Assembly: GCA_040880125.1 (NCBI GenBank)
Contig: JBBDJB010000018.1
Coordinates: forward strand, 186,001 to 250,000
Direction: 5' to 3'
DNA from: JBBDJB01 sp040880125
GTDB lineage: Bacteria; Planctomycetota; Planctomycetia; Pirellulales; JBBDJB01
DNA length: 64,000 bases
The notes under the pieces: model-generated
What the model was told of the DNA's origin: nothing
Databases searched by the model: none
What the model saw: the letters and a program-made list of their open reading frames with translations, nothing else
Shown here: piece after piece, positions 16,623 through 25,582 of the stretch
How the letters are laid out: each line of letters begins with the position of its first letter
Numbering within the stretch: position 1 is the stretch's first letter
Position numbers and translations under genes: made by a program

Positions 16623-17999
16623 TTAACCGATCAATGCGTCTTCCTGAGGGTACTCAACGAGTTTCTTCCGCTGGCCTGACGAGAGCGCCAGCGAAACCGA
16701 GATCGGCCCGAGTCGTCCCATGAACATTAGCAGAACCAGAATCAACCGGCCAGGCTCGGAGAGCCGCGTGGTCATCCCGGTGCTCAATCCGACTGTGCCC
16801 AGCGCCGAGGTGATTTCGAACAGCGCATCGAGAAATGTGCTTTCGCCCTCGACGTGCGGCAGGGCCGACTGTTCCAAAAAGACGATGGTTGTCAGCGCCA
16901 GAACTCCGACAGCGAGAAACAATATGGCGGTCGCCATCGCCCGTTCCACGACGGACGCGGCCACGGTGCGGCGGAAGACGTTCACCTGCACGCGCCCGCG
17001 GAACGTAGCCCAGGCGCGCAGTACCAGGATTGACATCGTCGAGACCTTAAAGCCGCCGGCGGCCGAGCACGGCCCGGCGCCGATCGCCATCAGCACGACC
17101 GTGAAGAACAGCGTGGCGTTGGTCAGCGCTGCGGTATCGACCGTGTTGAAGCCAGCGGTCCGGGTGGTCACCGAGTAGAACATCGAGACGAGAATCTTCT
17201 GCCACCAGGGCATGCCGTCCAGCACGCCGTCGTACTCCAGGGCAAACGTGACGATGAACCCCAGCAGCAACAACGACGCGGTGCCGATCAACATGATCTT
17301 CGAATGCAGCGACAGTCGCTCCCAGCAGTCGAACCACGAGCCGCGCCATTTCCGCTTCAGATCCAGCAGCACGGGAAAGCCGATACCCCCGATAACGATC
17401 AGCAACATGATGATCCCGTTGACGAGCCAGTCGTCCTGGTATCGGGTCAGGCTGTCGTCGTACAGGGCGAAGCCGGCATTACAAAAGGCGGAGATCGAAT
17501 GAAAGGCAGCGCTCCACAGGGCCTCGCCAAGCGGCTCCTCCATCGCGAAGCGAACCGCCAGGACGACGAACCCGATCGACTCGAACAGCAGCGTCGTGCG
17601 CAGCACGTTGCGCAGCACCCAGCGAAGATCCATGGTCGCCTCGGCGCCGAGCGTGTTAGTCAAAAGCGCCCGTTGATGCAAATCAGCACGGCGGCCGAAG
17701 CGAAAGATCGCGTAGGTGGTCACCGTCATAATGCCGATGCCGCCGAGTTGAATCAGAAGGAGGATGACCAGTTGCCCCCAGATCGAGAACGTAAAGCCGG
17801 TGGAACGGACCGTCAGGCCCGTCACACAGGTGGCGCTGGTCGCGGTGAACACCGCATCAATCCACCCGAGCGGCTCGGCTTGGTCGACGCGGCACGCCGG
17901 CAACATCAGCAGCACGGTGCCGACGCCGACGAAGGCCAGGTACCAGCCGACCGACACGCGAGCCGGGTATTGCAGGATGGCGCCGCTGAATTTGACCAT
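16623..17999 (-). CDS. ktrB: Potassium uptake channel subunit (KtrB/TrkH-type)
   Basis: A 458-residue polytopic membrane protein with four M-P-M repeats. Each selectivity-filter loop is readable: TCVTGLTVRS, SAFCNAGFAL, TRTAGFNTVD and ALGTVGLSTG, with the four filter glycines. Length fits KtrB (about 440-460) rather than TrkH (480+). First gene of the pair, followed at 4 bases by the regulatory subunit. It mediates K+ (possibly Na+-coupled) uptake across the cytoplasmic membrane, useful in osmotic adaptation. No Kdp or other K+ system is in the window. Confidence 0.95.
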   Translation of the reverse strand: MVKFSGAILQYPARVSVGWYLAFVGVGTVLLMLPACRVDQAEPLGWIDAVFTATSATCVTGLTVRSTGFTFSIWGQLVILLLIQLGGIGIMTVTTYAIFRFGRRADLHQRALLTNTLGAEATMDLRWVLRNVLRTTLLFESIGFVVLAVRFAMEEPLGEALWSAAFHSISAFCNAGFALYDDSLTRYQDDWLVNGIIMLLIVIGGIGFPVLLDLKRKWRGSWFDCWERLSLHSKIMLIGTASLLLLGFIVTFALEYDGVLDGMPWWQKILVSMFYSVTTRTAGFNTVDTAALTNATLFFTVVLMAIGAGPCSAAGGFKVSTMSILVLRAWATFRGRVQVNVFRRTVAASVVERAMATAILFLAVGVLALTTIVFLEQSALPHVEGESTFLDALFEITSALGTVGLSTGMTTRLSEPGRLILVLLMFMGRLGPISVSLALSSGQRKKLVEYPQEDALIG

Positions 18000-18175
18000 G
18001 ACTACTCGTCAAAACGAGACTCGGCCTGGGCGGGCGAACTGCGTGCCGATTCCTCAGACGCCTGCGGCTGGACAAGACCGAAGCCGGCCATGATAGGCCG
18101 CTGCTGCTGCATCCCACAAGAGCCGTCGAACGCGCGGCTGGCGACACCGCCGCTGTGCGCAGCCAAACCCACGAC

Positions 18176-18781
18176 TTAGGCGGACGTGCTGTCCAGGGCC
18201 ACGCGAAGCTGGGCCAGCGACCGGCTCAGTAACACGCGGATCGCTCCGTCCGACTTGCCCAGCCGATCGGCGACTTCCTTCGACGGCAGGCCTTCCACGT
18301 ACCGCAGCCGCAGCGCTTCGCGGCTTTGTTCCGGCAGTTGGGCGATTGCATCCTCCAAACACATCTGCCGCTGGTCGCGGGAAAAGGCCTGGCTGGGCGA
18401 GGTGATGCTGGCCACGATCATGTCGATCAGATTGCCGCGTCCGTCGCCCACATCGCGCTGGAGGCCGACTTCGCGTCCGGCCGCCCGCTTTTGGCTGCCG
18501 AAGTACCGGCGGTGGGCGTCGACGATGCGGTGCTGGGCGATCTGGCACAGCCAGCCGAAAGGCTCCTGCGACGTCAGGTCGACCGCGGGCAGCGACCTCA
18601 CTGCGCCGACACTGACTTCCTGTAAAATGTCCTCCGGCTCCACCTTGGCGCGGAGTGCCGGCCCCAATTGCCGATTGATGTACGCCAATAGAGAGGCGCG
18701 ATTTGCCGTGAGGAACTCGGCCAAAGCCTGCGCGTCTCCCTGGCGGACGCGGTCGAGCAGCGGATCGTCGGAGGCGGACAT
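18176..18781 (-). CDS. ECF-type RNA polymerase sigma factor
   Basis: A 201-residue sigma-70-family factor of the ECF group. Region 2 contains EDILQEVSVGAVRSL and PFGWLCQIAQHRIVDAHRR; region 4 contains LPEQSREALRLRYVEGLPSK followed by a helix-turn-helix ending RVLLSRSLAQLR. No anti-sigma factor is adjacent. Instead a multi-membrane Ser/Thr kinase begins about 35 bases away on the opposite strand. ECF factors linked to Ser/Thr kinases are an established planctomycete theme. I use the ATG at 18781; a TTG five codons upstream is less likely. Control by kinase phosphorylation is inference. Confidence 0.93.
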   Translation of the reverse strand: MSASDDPLLDRVRQGDAQALAEFLTANRASLLAYINRQLGPALRAKVEPEDILQEVSVGAVRSLPAVDLTSQEPFGWLCQIAQHRIVDAHRRYFGSQKRAAGREVGLQRDVGDGRGNLIDMIVASITSPSQAFSRDQRQMCLEDAIAQLPEQSREALRLRYVEGLPSKEVADRLGKSDGAIRVLLSRSLAQLRVALDSTSA

Positions 18782-18815
18782 AAGCGGTGCACACAACCTG
18801 CAGTTCGGACGACCG

Positions 18816-21071
18816 ATGACCGGGATGCATCATCTTACCCTCAGCGGTGCCAGTCAAGCCTGGGATCAGCTTGCCGAGCGCGTGGACGTGCTGATCACGG
18901 CGTGGGAGTCGTCCGGCCGACCGCCGGAGTTGGCGCGGCTGTTGCCCGAGGGGCCCGCCGCCCTGCGCCGCATGGTGATGGGCGAGTTGATCAAAGTCGA
19001 TCTGGAGTATCGCTGGGAGAAGTTCGGCCCACACAAAACGATCGAGCAGTACCTGGCCGAGTTTCCCGAACTGACCGAAGGCGGTGGCATCCCGTACGAC
19101 CTGATCTTTGAAGAGTATCACACGCGCCGGCGCGCCGGCGACGACGTCGACGTGGCGCAGTATCGCCGGCGGTTTCCCGAACACGCCAGCGAACTGGCCC
19201 GGCTGCTCGACTCGGCCGACCCGATGGCCACCACGTCGCTGTACTCCTCCGAGCGAATTCAAGAACTTCAGGTCGGCCAGCGAATTGACGACTTCGACCT
19301 GGTCGCGCCGCTGGGCAAGGGATCGTTCGCCACGGTGTTTCTCGCCCGGCAGATCTCGATGCAGCGGCTGGTCGCGCTGAAGATCTCCTCGGGCCGGGGG
19401 ATGGAGCCGCAGACGCTCGCCCAGCTCGATCACCCGAACATCGTCCGCGTCTTCGACCAGCGGTCGCTCGAAGGCGATAAGCTGCGTCTGCTCTACATGG
19501 AGCACGTGGCCGGCGGAACGCTGGGGAGTGTCGTCTCGCGGCTCCGCGCGACCCCGGCGGGCGAGTGGAACGGCCGGCTGTTGCTGGAGGTAGTCGATGC
19601 GAGTCTAGTACAAAACGCCCAGTCGCCACCGGTCGACTCCGAGCAGCGGCGTAAGCTGGTCGATGCTGATTGGGGACAGGTCGTCTGCTGGATCGGGGCG
19701 CAGCTCGCCCGGGCGCTCGATCATGCGCACGGCAAGGGCGTGCTGCACCGCGACGTGAAGCCGGCCAACGTGCTTTTGGACGCTCGCGGCGTTCCGAAAC
19801 TGGTCGACTTCAACGTCAGCTTCTGTTCGGAGATCGAAGGAGCGACGCCGGCGGCCTTTTTCGGCGGCAGCCTGGCGTATATGTCGCCGGAACAACTCGA
19901 AGCCTGCAACTCCGAGCACCAGCGCAGTCCCGATCAGCTCGATGGCCGTAGCGACATCTACTCGCTGGGTGTGATGCTGTGGGAACTGCTCACCGGCGAG
20001 CGGCCGTTCGGCGATGAGGAGTTCGCCAAAGACTGGGTTAACACGCTGGAGCAGATGTCCCGGCGTCGGCACGAATCCTCGCCCGCCAGCTACCAGGGAC
20101 GACTTCCGGATCACGCACCGCCGGGGTTGAAGGAAGTGCTGCATCGCTCACTGGCGGCGGACGTTGAGCGGCGTTGGCAGCGCGGCAACGATCTGGCCGG
20201 CGAGTTGGAGCTTTGCCTGCGGCCGCAGGCCCGAGCACTGCTGCACGCTCCGTCGTATGGCTGGAAAAGAGCGTTCCGCAAGCGGCCCGTGCTGATGATT
20301 CTCCTCGTCACGCTCGTGCCGAACATGCTGGCCGGGATGTTCAACTTCGCCTACAACCACCGCGAGATCATCGCCAACCTGGGCAGTGCATCCGCGCAGG
20401 CAGCCTTTTGGAACACGCAACTCTTCATCAATGCGATCGCGTTTCCCGGTGGGCTAATCTGCGTCGGCTATTTCGCCTGGCCGGTGGCGCAGCGGCTTCG
20501 GCGAGGCGCTTCCGCGACGGTCTCCGCGACCTCGGCGCGGCGGAGATCGTTGCGGCTCGGTCATTACGTGGCGGCGGTCGGCATCGTCGAATGGCTGATC
20601 GCCGGCATTGCTTATCCGCTGACAATTCACATCCTCAGCGGCGACCTGCCGGCGGCGGCCTACCTGCACTTTCTCTGGTCGATGGCCATCTGCGGGCTGA
20701 TCGCCGCGGCCTATCCGTTCTTCGGGGTGACGTGGCTGGCCACGCACATCTTTTTTCCTGCCATGTTGCGCGGCGAGCGAGCGGATGAGGCGGAGCCGGC
20801 CAGCGGTGCCGATCGGGCGGAATTGCAAGCACTGCGGCGGCGGACGAATCCCTATCTGGCAGTGGCCGCGGCCGTACCGATGATGGGCGTGGGCTTGTTG
20901 GTTATCATCGGCTCCAGCAATCGATTAGCACTGGGGGTGTTGAGCGGCGTGGGCATCGTCGGCTTTGGCGCCGCCTTTTGGATGTACCGCTCGATTCAAC
21001 ATGCTCTGGACCTGTTGGAGAGCATCGTCGAAGTGCATCCGACCTCCAGCGATGGTGATGGCTCTTCATGA
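18816..21071 (+). CDS. Multi-membrane Ser/Thr protein kinase, divergent from ECF sigma factor
   Basis: A 751-residue protein. Residues 1-145 are a helical N-terminal region found before many planctomycete kinases. The Hanks kinase domain covers about 158-470: GKGSFATV at 167-174, Lys189, HRDVKPAN at 311-318, DFN at 331-333 where DFG is usual, and SPE at 357-359. The second half has about six membrane segments from residue 489 on (MILLVTLVPNMLAG, AFPGGLICVGYFAWP and others) and ends with a short soluble tail. The Gly to Asn change keeps the metal-binding Asp, so activity is possible. The ATG at 18816 is chosen; Met4 is an alternative. It likely senses a membrane signal and controls the adjacent sigma factor. 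Confidence 0.92.
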   Translation: MTGMHHLTLSGASQAWDQLAERVDVLITAWESSGRPPELARLLPEGPAALRRMVMGELIKVDLEYRWEKFGPHKTIEQYLAEFPELTEGGGIPYDLIFEEYHTRRRAGDDVDVAQYRRRFPEHASELARLLDSADPMATTSLYSSERIQELQVGQRIDDFDLVAPLGKGSFATVFLARQISMQRLVALKISSGRGMEPQTLAQLDHPNIVRVFDQRSLEGDKLRLLYMEHVAGGTLGSVVSRLRATPAGEWNGRLLLEVVDASLVQNAQSPPVDSEQRRKLVDADWGQVVCWIGAQLARALDHAHGKGVLHRDVKPANVLLDARGVPKLVDFNVSFCSEIEGATPAAFFGGSLAYMSPEQLEACNSEHQRSPDQLDGRSDIYSLGVMLWELLTGERPFGDEEFAKDWVNTLEQMSRRRHESSPASYQGRLPDHAPPGLKEVLHRSLAADVERRWQRGNDLAGELELCLRPQARALLHAPSYGWKRAFRKRPVLMILLVTLVPNMLAGMFNFAYNHREIIANLGSASAQAAFWNTQLFINAIAFPGGLICVGYFAWPVAQRLRRGASATVSATSARRRSLRLGHYVAAVGIVEWLIAGIAYPLTIHILSGDLPAAAYLHFLWSMAICGLIAAAYPFFGVTWLATHIFFPAMLRGERADEAEPASGADRAELQALRRRTNPYLAVAAAVPMMGVGLLVIIGSSNRLALGVLSGVGIVGFGAAFWMYRSIQHALDLLESIVEVHPTSSDGDGSS

Positions 21072-21123
21072 ATCGTCTGGGCCGGCAGGCTGGGCAGGGC
21101 TACGCGCCACGGCGACGCGCAAC

Positions 21124-21162
21124 AAAAAAGCCAGCCAGAATTCACGGGGAACTCCGGCTGGC
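21124..21162 (-). terminator. Rho-independent terminator
   Basis: On the minus strand: stem GCCAGCC / GGCTGGC (7 bp, 19-base loop) directly followed by TTTTTT. It lies about 20 bases after the stop of the proline-rich protein gene. Confidence 0.85.
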
Positions 21163-21182
21163 CTCGCGATGGTCGCGGCTGC

Positions 21183-22304
21183 TCAGTTGCTGGCGACCGC
21201 GACTTGGGCGGAGACGAGTTCGATCTCGTTCCGCTGCACTTCATTGCCCTCGGCGTCCAGCACGATCAGCGTTGCGGCGACCGCCGCTTCCGTGTGCAGC
21301 GGAAGCAGCGTGATCGTCACCGCGTCCGCTTCCCAGCTCACCAGCCGCGTCGGCAGGGTAAGCTCGTTGACCGCGAGCATCACCACACCGGACGCCTCGC
21401 CGAACCCTGTGCCGTGGACCGTGATCGTCGACCCGGCGGGCACTTGCGGCAGCCCGACTTCAACGGAACCTGCGTCGCTTGCCTCGACCGGCGTCGCGGC
21501 CGGAGCGGTTGTCTCCACGATCGTCTCGTGATTCACCACCGAGACATCCACGATGCCGGTGCCGTAGGAGGGCGGGCAGTTATACGGGATCGTGTAGCAC
21601 CAACTCGGCAGGGTCCAGCCAGGGAAGCACCAGTTTGGGAAGTCATTCGGCGGGCAGTAGGGAGGATCGACTGGTGGGCAGATCGGCGGGACGACAATCG
21701 GCGGATCGACGACCGGCGGCTTTACAATCGGGGGATTGAGGATCGGAGGCTTCACGCCCGGCGGCAGTTTGATCGGCGGATTCTTGATACCCGGCGGCAG
21801 CTTGATCGGGGGATTTTGAACAATCGGCGGCAGCTTGATCGGGGGCTTGCCGATCGGGGGCCTCACGACCGGAGGCAGCTTTACCGGGGGATTCTTCACG
21901 AACGGGGGAAGCTTTACTAGAGGCTTGATGATCGGGCGGATCGGCTGAGTTGGGAGCTTCGTCGGGAAGGGCTTCTTCACACCGCCCAGGTTGGGCTTGC
22001 CGACCAGGTTCTGAACCGGGAGGCGGCCGCTCAGGTTGTTCAGCTTCGGGTTCGTAGGCCGAACCAAGTTCCCCTTGTTGGCGCTGAACTTCATGTTCGA
22101 GAGGTTTTTGTTGAGGTTTCGGTTAACGGCGGGCACCTTGCTAAAGGACTTGGCGGGGGTGAAGCTCTTGTTCATCGACGAGGACATCTGGGCTCGTCCG
22201 CGGCTCAGACTGCGGAAGTTTCCCTTGTCCGCCTGGGCCGTGTTGGCGACTGCCAACTGCATTCCCAGGGCCAGCAGCGTGGTGTAGAGGACGGTGCGTT
22301 TCAT
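21183..22304 (-). CDS. Secreted proline-rich protein with TIG-like C-terminal domain
   Basis: A 373-residue exported protein. A signal peptide ends near NTAQA (residue 25). Residues 30-110 are basic and Asn/Ser-rich. Residues about 110-235 are a proline-rich array of units like NPPIKLPPGIK with an 11-residue period, expected to form an extended polyproline stalk. A short Cys-rich neck follows (five Cys in CPPVDPPYCPP, WCFPGW and WCYTIPYNC). The last 85 residues look like an IPT/TIG immunoglobulin-like domain (GSTITVHGTGFGEASG). AAGGAGA lies 7 bases before the ATG. An imperfect inverted repeat (GTGACAGGG / CCCATGTCAC) lies at 22323-22360 upstream. Probably a cell-surface or matrix protein; no known homologue comes to mind. 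Confidence 0.85.
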   Translation of the reverse strand: MKRTVLYTTLLALGMQLAVANTAQADKGNFRSLSRGRAQMSSSMNKSFTPAKSFSKVPAVNRNLNKNLSNMKFSANKGNLVRPTNPKLNNLSGRLPVQNLVGKPNLGGVKKPFPTKLPTQPIRPIIKPLVKLPPFVKNPPVKLPPVVRPPIGKPPIKLPPIVQNPPIKLPPGIKNPPIKLPPGVKPPILNPPIVKPPVVDPPIVVPPICPPVDPPYCPPNDFPNWCFPGWTLPSWCYTIPYNCPPSYGTGIVDVSVVNHETIVETTAPAATPVEASDAGSVEVGLPQVPAGSTITVHGTGFGEASGVVMLAVNELTLPTRLVSWEADAVTITLLPLHTEAAVAATLIVLDAEGNEVQRNEIELVSAQVAVASN

Positions 22305-22470
22305 CGTTCGGTCTCCTTTTTTGTGACAGGGCTCGGTTTCTGCCGTTTGCCCCATGTCACTACCAGCGGAGAGCCGCTCGATTTGTTACAGCCGCCGCGG
22401 CCACTTTTGCCGGCCAAGACGATCCGGCACCATAAGTGTTTTCGCTGCTTCAGCTTGGGCGGCCAGGCGC

Positions 22471-23580
22471 TCACCCGGCGGCCAGCCGCCGCAGGACTTC
22501 GACGCCCCGCTCAATCGTCTGCTCGCTGGCGGCGTAAGAGATGCGAAAGTGCGTGTCGCGGCCGCTGAAGACGCTGCCAGGAATGACCAGCAGCTCGTTT
22601 TGGATGGCCCGGGTGACGAACTCCGTCCCGGTCCCACGGGGTACGCGCGGAAAGGCGTAGAACGCGCCACCGGGTCGGGCGATCTCATAACAGTCGGCCA
22701 AGCCGTCCAGCAACAGGTCGCGGCGCCGGCGGTACTCCTCCACGTGCCGGGTCATATCGACTTCCAACGCCGCCAAGCCGGCCCATTGTGCCGGCTGCGG
22801 AGCACACACGAAGGTGTACTGCTGCAGCATGGCCATCTTGTCGATGATCTCCGCCGGACCGTGTGCGAAACCAAGTCGCCAGCCGGTGATGCCGTAGGTC
22901 TTCGAGAAGCCGTCGATGACGATCGTCTGCTCGTTGAACGGCGCGGGACTTGCCGGCTCCCCCTCGTAGCTAAACGCGCGGTAGATCTCGTCGCTCACCA
23001 GGGCGATGTTGTGCTTAGCCGCCAGTTCGGCCAGCGCCCGCATGTCGGCTTTGTTTGCCACCGCGCCGGTCGGATTGGCCGGGCTGTTCACCAGGATCAT
23101 CTTCGTCTGCGGCGTGATTGCTGCGGCGACCCGCGCCGGATCGAAGCGAAAGTCGGGATAGGTATCGACCGCCACCGGCCGGCCGCCCACCATGCCGATC
23201 AGCGCCGGGTACATCACGAAATACGGATCGGGGATGATCACTTCATCGCCCGGCTCGACCATCGCCAGCATCGTCAGCACCAACGCGCCGCTGGTGCCGG
23301 AGGTGATCAGCACCTTGCGATCGGTGTGGCCGAGTTGTTCATTGATGCGCGTTTGCAGTGCGTCGCGCAGCGGGGCGATACCCTGGGTGACCGAGTAGCC
23401 GTTCTTGCCGTCACGGATCGCCGCGATAGCGGCTTCCTGAATCGGCTCCGGCACGTCGAAATCCGGCTGGCCGATCGAAAGATTGATCGGGTCGCGCATC
23501 GACGCGGCCAGGTCGAACACCTTACGGATGCCGGAGCTGTCGACCAGCGCCGTGCGTTTGGCAACCCAGGGATGAGCCAT
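22471..23580 (-). CDS. Aspartate/aromatic aminotransferase, PLP fold type I
   Basis: A 369-residue class I aminotransferase. NSPANPTG is at 165-172, Asp197 contacts the PLP ring nitrogen, Lys227 in FSKTYG is the Schiff-base lysine and Arg235 in GWRLGF binds PLP phosphate. The N-terminal INLSIGQPDFDVP is typical. The start at 23580 is chosen because AGGA lies just upstream and the sequence after it is family-like; the frame stays open 69 codons further but with non-family sequence. The amino-acid substrate cannot be fixed from sequence. It lies about 175 bases after the phosphomutase-like gene on the same strand. Confidence 0.93.
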   Translation of the reverse strand: MAHPWVAKRTALVDSSGIRKVFDLAASMRDPINLSIGQPDFDVPEPIQEAAIAAIRDGKNGYSVTQGIAPLRDALQTRINEQLGHTDRKVLITSGTSGALVLTMLAMVEPGDEVIIPDPYFVMYPALIGMVGGRPVAVDTYPDFRFDPARVAAAITPQTKMILVNSPANPTGAVANKADMRALAELAAKHNIALVSDEIYRAFSYEGEPASPAPFNEQTIVIDGFSKTYGITGWRLGFAHGPAEIIDKMAMLQQYTFVCAPQPAQWAGLAALEVDMTRHVEEYRRRRDLLLDGLADCYEIARPGGAFYAFPRVPRGTGTEFVTRAIQNELLVIPGSVFSGRDTHFRISYAASEQTIERGVEVLRRLAAG

Positions 23581-23755
23581 GCGGGAGGAAGTCCTTTTGA
23601 TGTTCGAGAGCTGCGACGCCCTGCGGAATGCGGAGCAGGGCAGGGCGGTTGCGTGGAACTGGAGGTGCGCCGTGGCGCATGCCTTCGGCTGCACCTTCTC
23701 GCGAAGCAGGACATGCCGCGGACGCCGCGAGTTCGCTCGCCGTGCCGACTGCCAC

Positions 23756-24979
23756 TTATGTCGCGTCGAATATACTCGCCGCCACAACTTGCGACAACGT
23801 GCGGTCGCTTTGACTCAACGCTTGCAAAAGTAGGGCGAGCGTGCGCAGCGAGTCGGGCGCTCCATAAGATTCGGCGTACCAGAAGCCGCCGCTCGGTCCG
23901 CCGCCGAATACGGCTCCGTGGCGGAGCATTGCCTCGGCCATCTGCTGGCGCGTTGTGCCGCCGGAGACGGCGTTGTGTCCGGAGAGGCGGAGCTGTTGGA
24001 TCACGCGCGGCGGACAGTTCGCCTCGGCCACGAAGGTCGCGCCGGGATCGGCTTCGGCAAGATGTTGGGCGAGCATAGCGAAGAGGTGCTCGCCCGGCAC
24101 GGGACGGTTCTGCTCGTCACGGACGCGGCAGACGGCCCCGTCGCCGTCGATCCACAGCGAAAGATGTGCACCGCCCGTGTTCGCTGGCGCTTCGCCTGGC
24201 AAGAGGAACTCGCACGCAGAATCGCGGTAGAGTGCGTTCAACATTTCGATGAGCGGCCGGCACGACGTCTCCAGCCGCACGCACAGCGGCCGCAGGGCGT
24301 GAACGTGCTCGCGGAGCGACTGGGCGTACGTCTCCACAATGCGGTGCCGGGACAATCCGCCGGCAGCACGGCCCGGCCGAGACGCGGGATGCTGAAGCGC
24401 ATCGCGAACCGCCTGCAATGTGCCGGGCGCCGACCAGGGGGTTACCCGGGGTCCCCAGAACGTCAGCCCTACGGTGTGCGGCTGACTGAGAGGATTGCCG
24501 ATGAGGATGCCGCCCTCGGCGGAGAGGTGGGCGAGTGTCGCGGCGAAGGCACCTGCGGAGGCGACACCCAACTCGATCACGTTCCCGCCGGCGTGTCGTA
24601 AGCCGCTGGTGGCTGCTTCCATTAACTCCGGCGCAAGTGCTCGACCGTCGGAGGCTACGCAGACCATTGGGGGTGATGCCGACCGTTCGCGCAACAGGCA
24701 CCCCATCGCTATGCCCACGCGGTAAGCCAGGGCCGCATCGATCTGGTTGAGATAGACGCCGCACAGGCCTTCACCGGTCCAGACGTCGGGCGGGTCCGCA
24801 CGGCGGCGGGTTTCGCGCAGCTTTTCGATCTGCTGCGGCGAGAGGGTGCCCGTGTCGTCGCGGTGCGGACATTTGCGGCAGGCCGGATAGAAGCGGGCCA
24901 GCCGACCGAGGTGAACCGACTCGGTGATCGGATGGCGATCGCCGGGGCATTGGTAGGTTGTCGCTTGCGGTGCGGCCAT
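23756..24979 (-). CDS. Degenerate phosphohexomutase homologue with Cys/His-rich N-terminus
   Basis: A 407-residue protein that follows the phosphoglucomutase/phosphomannomutase fold but has lost key residues. VASDGRALAPELMEAATSGL (108-127) and the following GGNVIELGVA match domain 1. The catalytic phosphoserine loop (TASHNP in enzymes) is replaced by GNPLSQPHT (161-169). The metal loop keeps DGDG (278-281) but not the usual DR. The sugar loop GGExSGH is GGGPSGG (359-365). Before the fold, residues 11-39 hold C11, H16, H23, C34, C37 and H39, a possible zinc site. Probably a non-catalytic sugar-phosphate binder or regulator. The ATG at 24979 is chosen because a family B palindrome lies upstream. 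Confidence 0.75.
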   Translation of the reverse strand: MAAPQATTYQCPGDRHPITESVHLGRLARFYPACRKCPHRDDTGTLSPQQIEKLRETRRRADPPDVWTGEGLCGVYLNQIDAALAYRVGIAMGCLLRERSASPPMVCVASDGRALAPELMEAATSGLRHAGGNVIELGVASAGAFAATLAHLSAEGGILIGNPLSQPHTVGLTFWGPRVTPWSAPGTLQAVRDALQHPASRPGRAAGGLSRHRIVETYAQSLREHVHALRPLCVRLETSCRPLIEMLNALYRDSACEFLLPGEAPANTGGAHLSLWIDGDGAVCRVRDEQNRPVPGEHLFAMLAQHLAEADPGATFVAEANCPPRVIQQLRLSGHNAVSGGTTRQQMAEAMLRHGAVFGGGPSGGFWYAESYGAPDSLRTLALLLQALSQSDRTLSQVVAASIFDAT

Positions 24980-25079
24980 CGTTGCGCCCGTCTCAAAATC
25001 GCCAGGGCAGGGGAGCGGGGCGAACTGTAGGCGAGCGACGGGCGGGTCGTCAAGGCGGGTTGCCGTATGCACCCAGACG

Positions 25080-25102
25080 TGGCACAGACATTCCTGTCTG
25101 TG
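25080..25102 (-). repeat. Palindromic repeat, family B (copy 2)
   Basis: TGGCACAGACATTCCTGTCTGTG on the plus strand; CACAGACA pairs with TGTCTGTG. It is 37 bases downstream of the arsC-like stop. Confidence 0.78.
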
Positions 25103-25138
25103 GTAGTAGCAATGAAACTCCCTACCGGCACGCACCGC

Positions 25139-25483
25139 CTAAGGTAGGATCTCCAGCACGTTTTGCGGCGGACGCCCCAGCCGCGCCTTGTTGCCGCAGA
25201 CGACGATTGGCCGCTCGATGATCTCCGGATGCTCGATCATTCGGCGGATCAGTTCGTCCTGGTCATGGGTCGCCGGCAGGCCAAGCTGCCGGTGCTCCTT
25301 CGGGCGGATCATCTCGGCGGCGGAGAGTTTCAGCCAAGACAGCAGCCGTCTGATTGTCGCGGCATTCGGCGGAGTCTTCAGGTACTCGACGATCTCCGGC
25401 TCAACGCCGCGCTCGCGCAAAAGCGACAGCGTTTGTCGACTCTTCGTGCAGCGAGGATTGTGATAAATCGTGATTTCGGCCAT
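25139..25483 (-). CDS. ArsC-family (arsenate reductase-like) thioredoxin-fold protein
   Basis: A 114-residue ArsC-type protein. The catalytic Cys12 sits in NPRCTKSRQTL, followed by conserved Arg60 in MIRPKE, RPIVV near 91-95 and an Arg in LGRPPQNVLEIL. These are the arsenate-binding residues of the glutaredoxin-dependent, E. coli-type enzyme. No arsenite pump or ArsR is adjacent, so a housekeeping ArsC/YffB-like role is as likely as arsenate detoxification. The ATG at 25483 is chosen because GGAGG is close in the upstream DNA on the minus strand and the extension upstream falls in a family B repeat. Monocistronic. Confidence 0.9.
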   Translation of the reverse strand: MAEITIYHNPRCTKSRQTLSLLRERGVEPEIVEYLKTPPNAATIRRLLSWLKLSAAEMIRPKEHRQLGLPATHDQDELIRRMIEHPEIIERPIVVCGNKARLGRPPQNVLEILP

Positions 25484-25544
25484 GGAGGAATCCCGCAGCG
25501 TCCTAGCCAGCGCGATTGCCGGCCGGGAAGTGATGGGGAGTGTA

Positions 25545-25566
25545 GCACAGCCAGGAACGACTGTGG
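25545..25566 (-). repeat. Palindromic repeat, family B (copy 3, diverged)
   Basis: GCACAGCCAGGAACGACTGTGG. It has two to three changes from copy 1. It lies 17 bases downstream of the DUF11 lipoprotein stop on the minus strand. Confidence 0.6.
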
Positions 25567-25582
25567 TACCTTCGAGTGGCAA

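Noticed and set aside
21204..21920. Open frame opposite the proline-rich gene
   Set aside because: Its Arg/Asp repeats are only the complement of the proline codon array.
21624..21960. CRISPR-like regular repeat
   Set aside because: The 33-base period is the codon-level repeat of the proline-rich protein. There are no spacers or cas genes.
22354..24078. Long open frame of about 574 codons on the plus strand
   Set aside because: It is antisense to the aminotransferase and phosphomutase-like genes and has GC-rich shadow composition.
25139..25483. Arsenic resistance operon
   Set aside because: Only an ArsC-like gene is present. There is no arsR, arsB or acr3 nearby.
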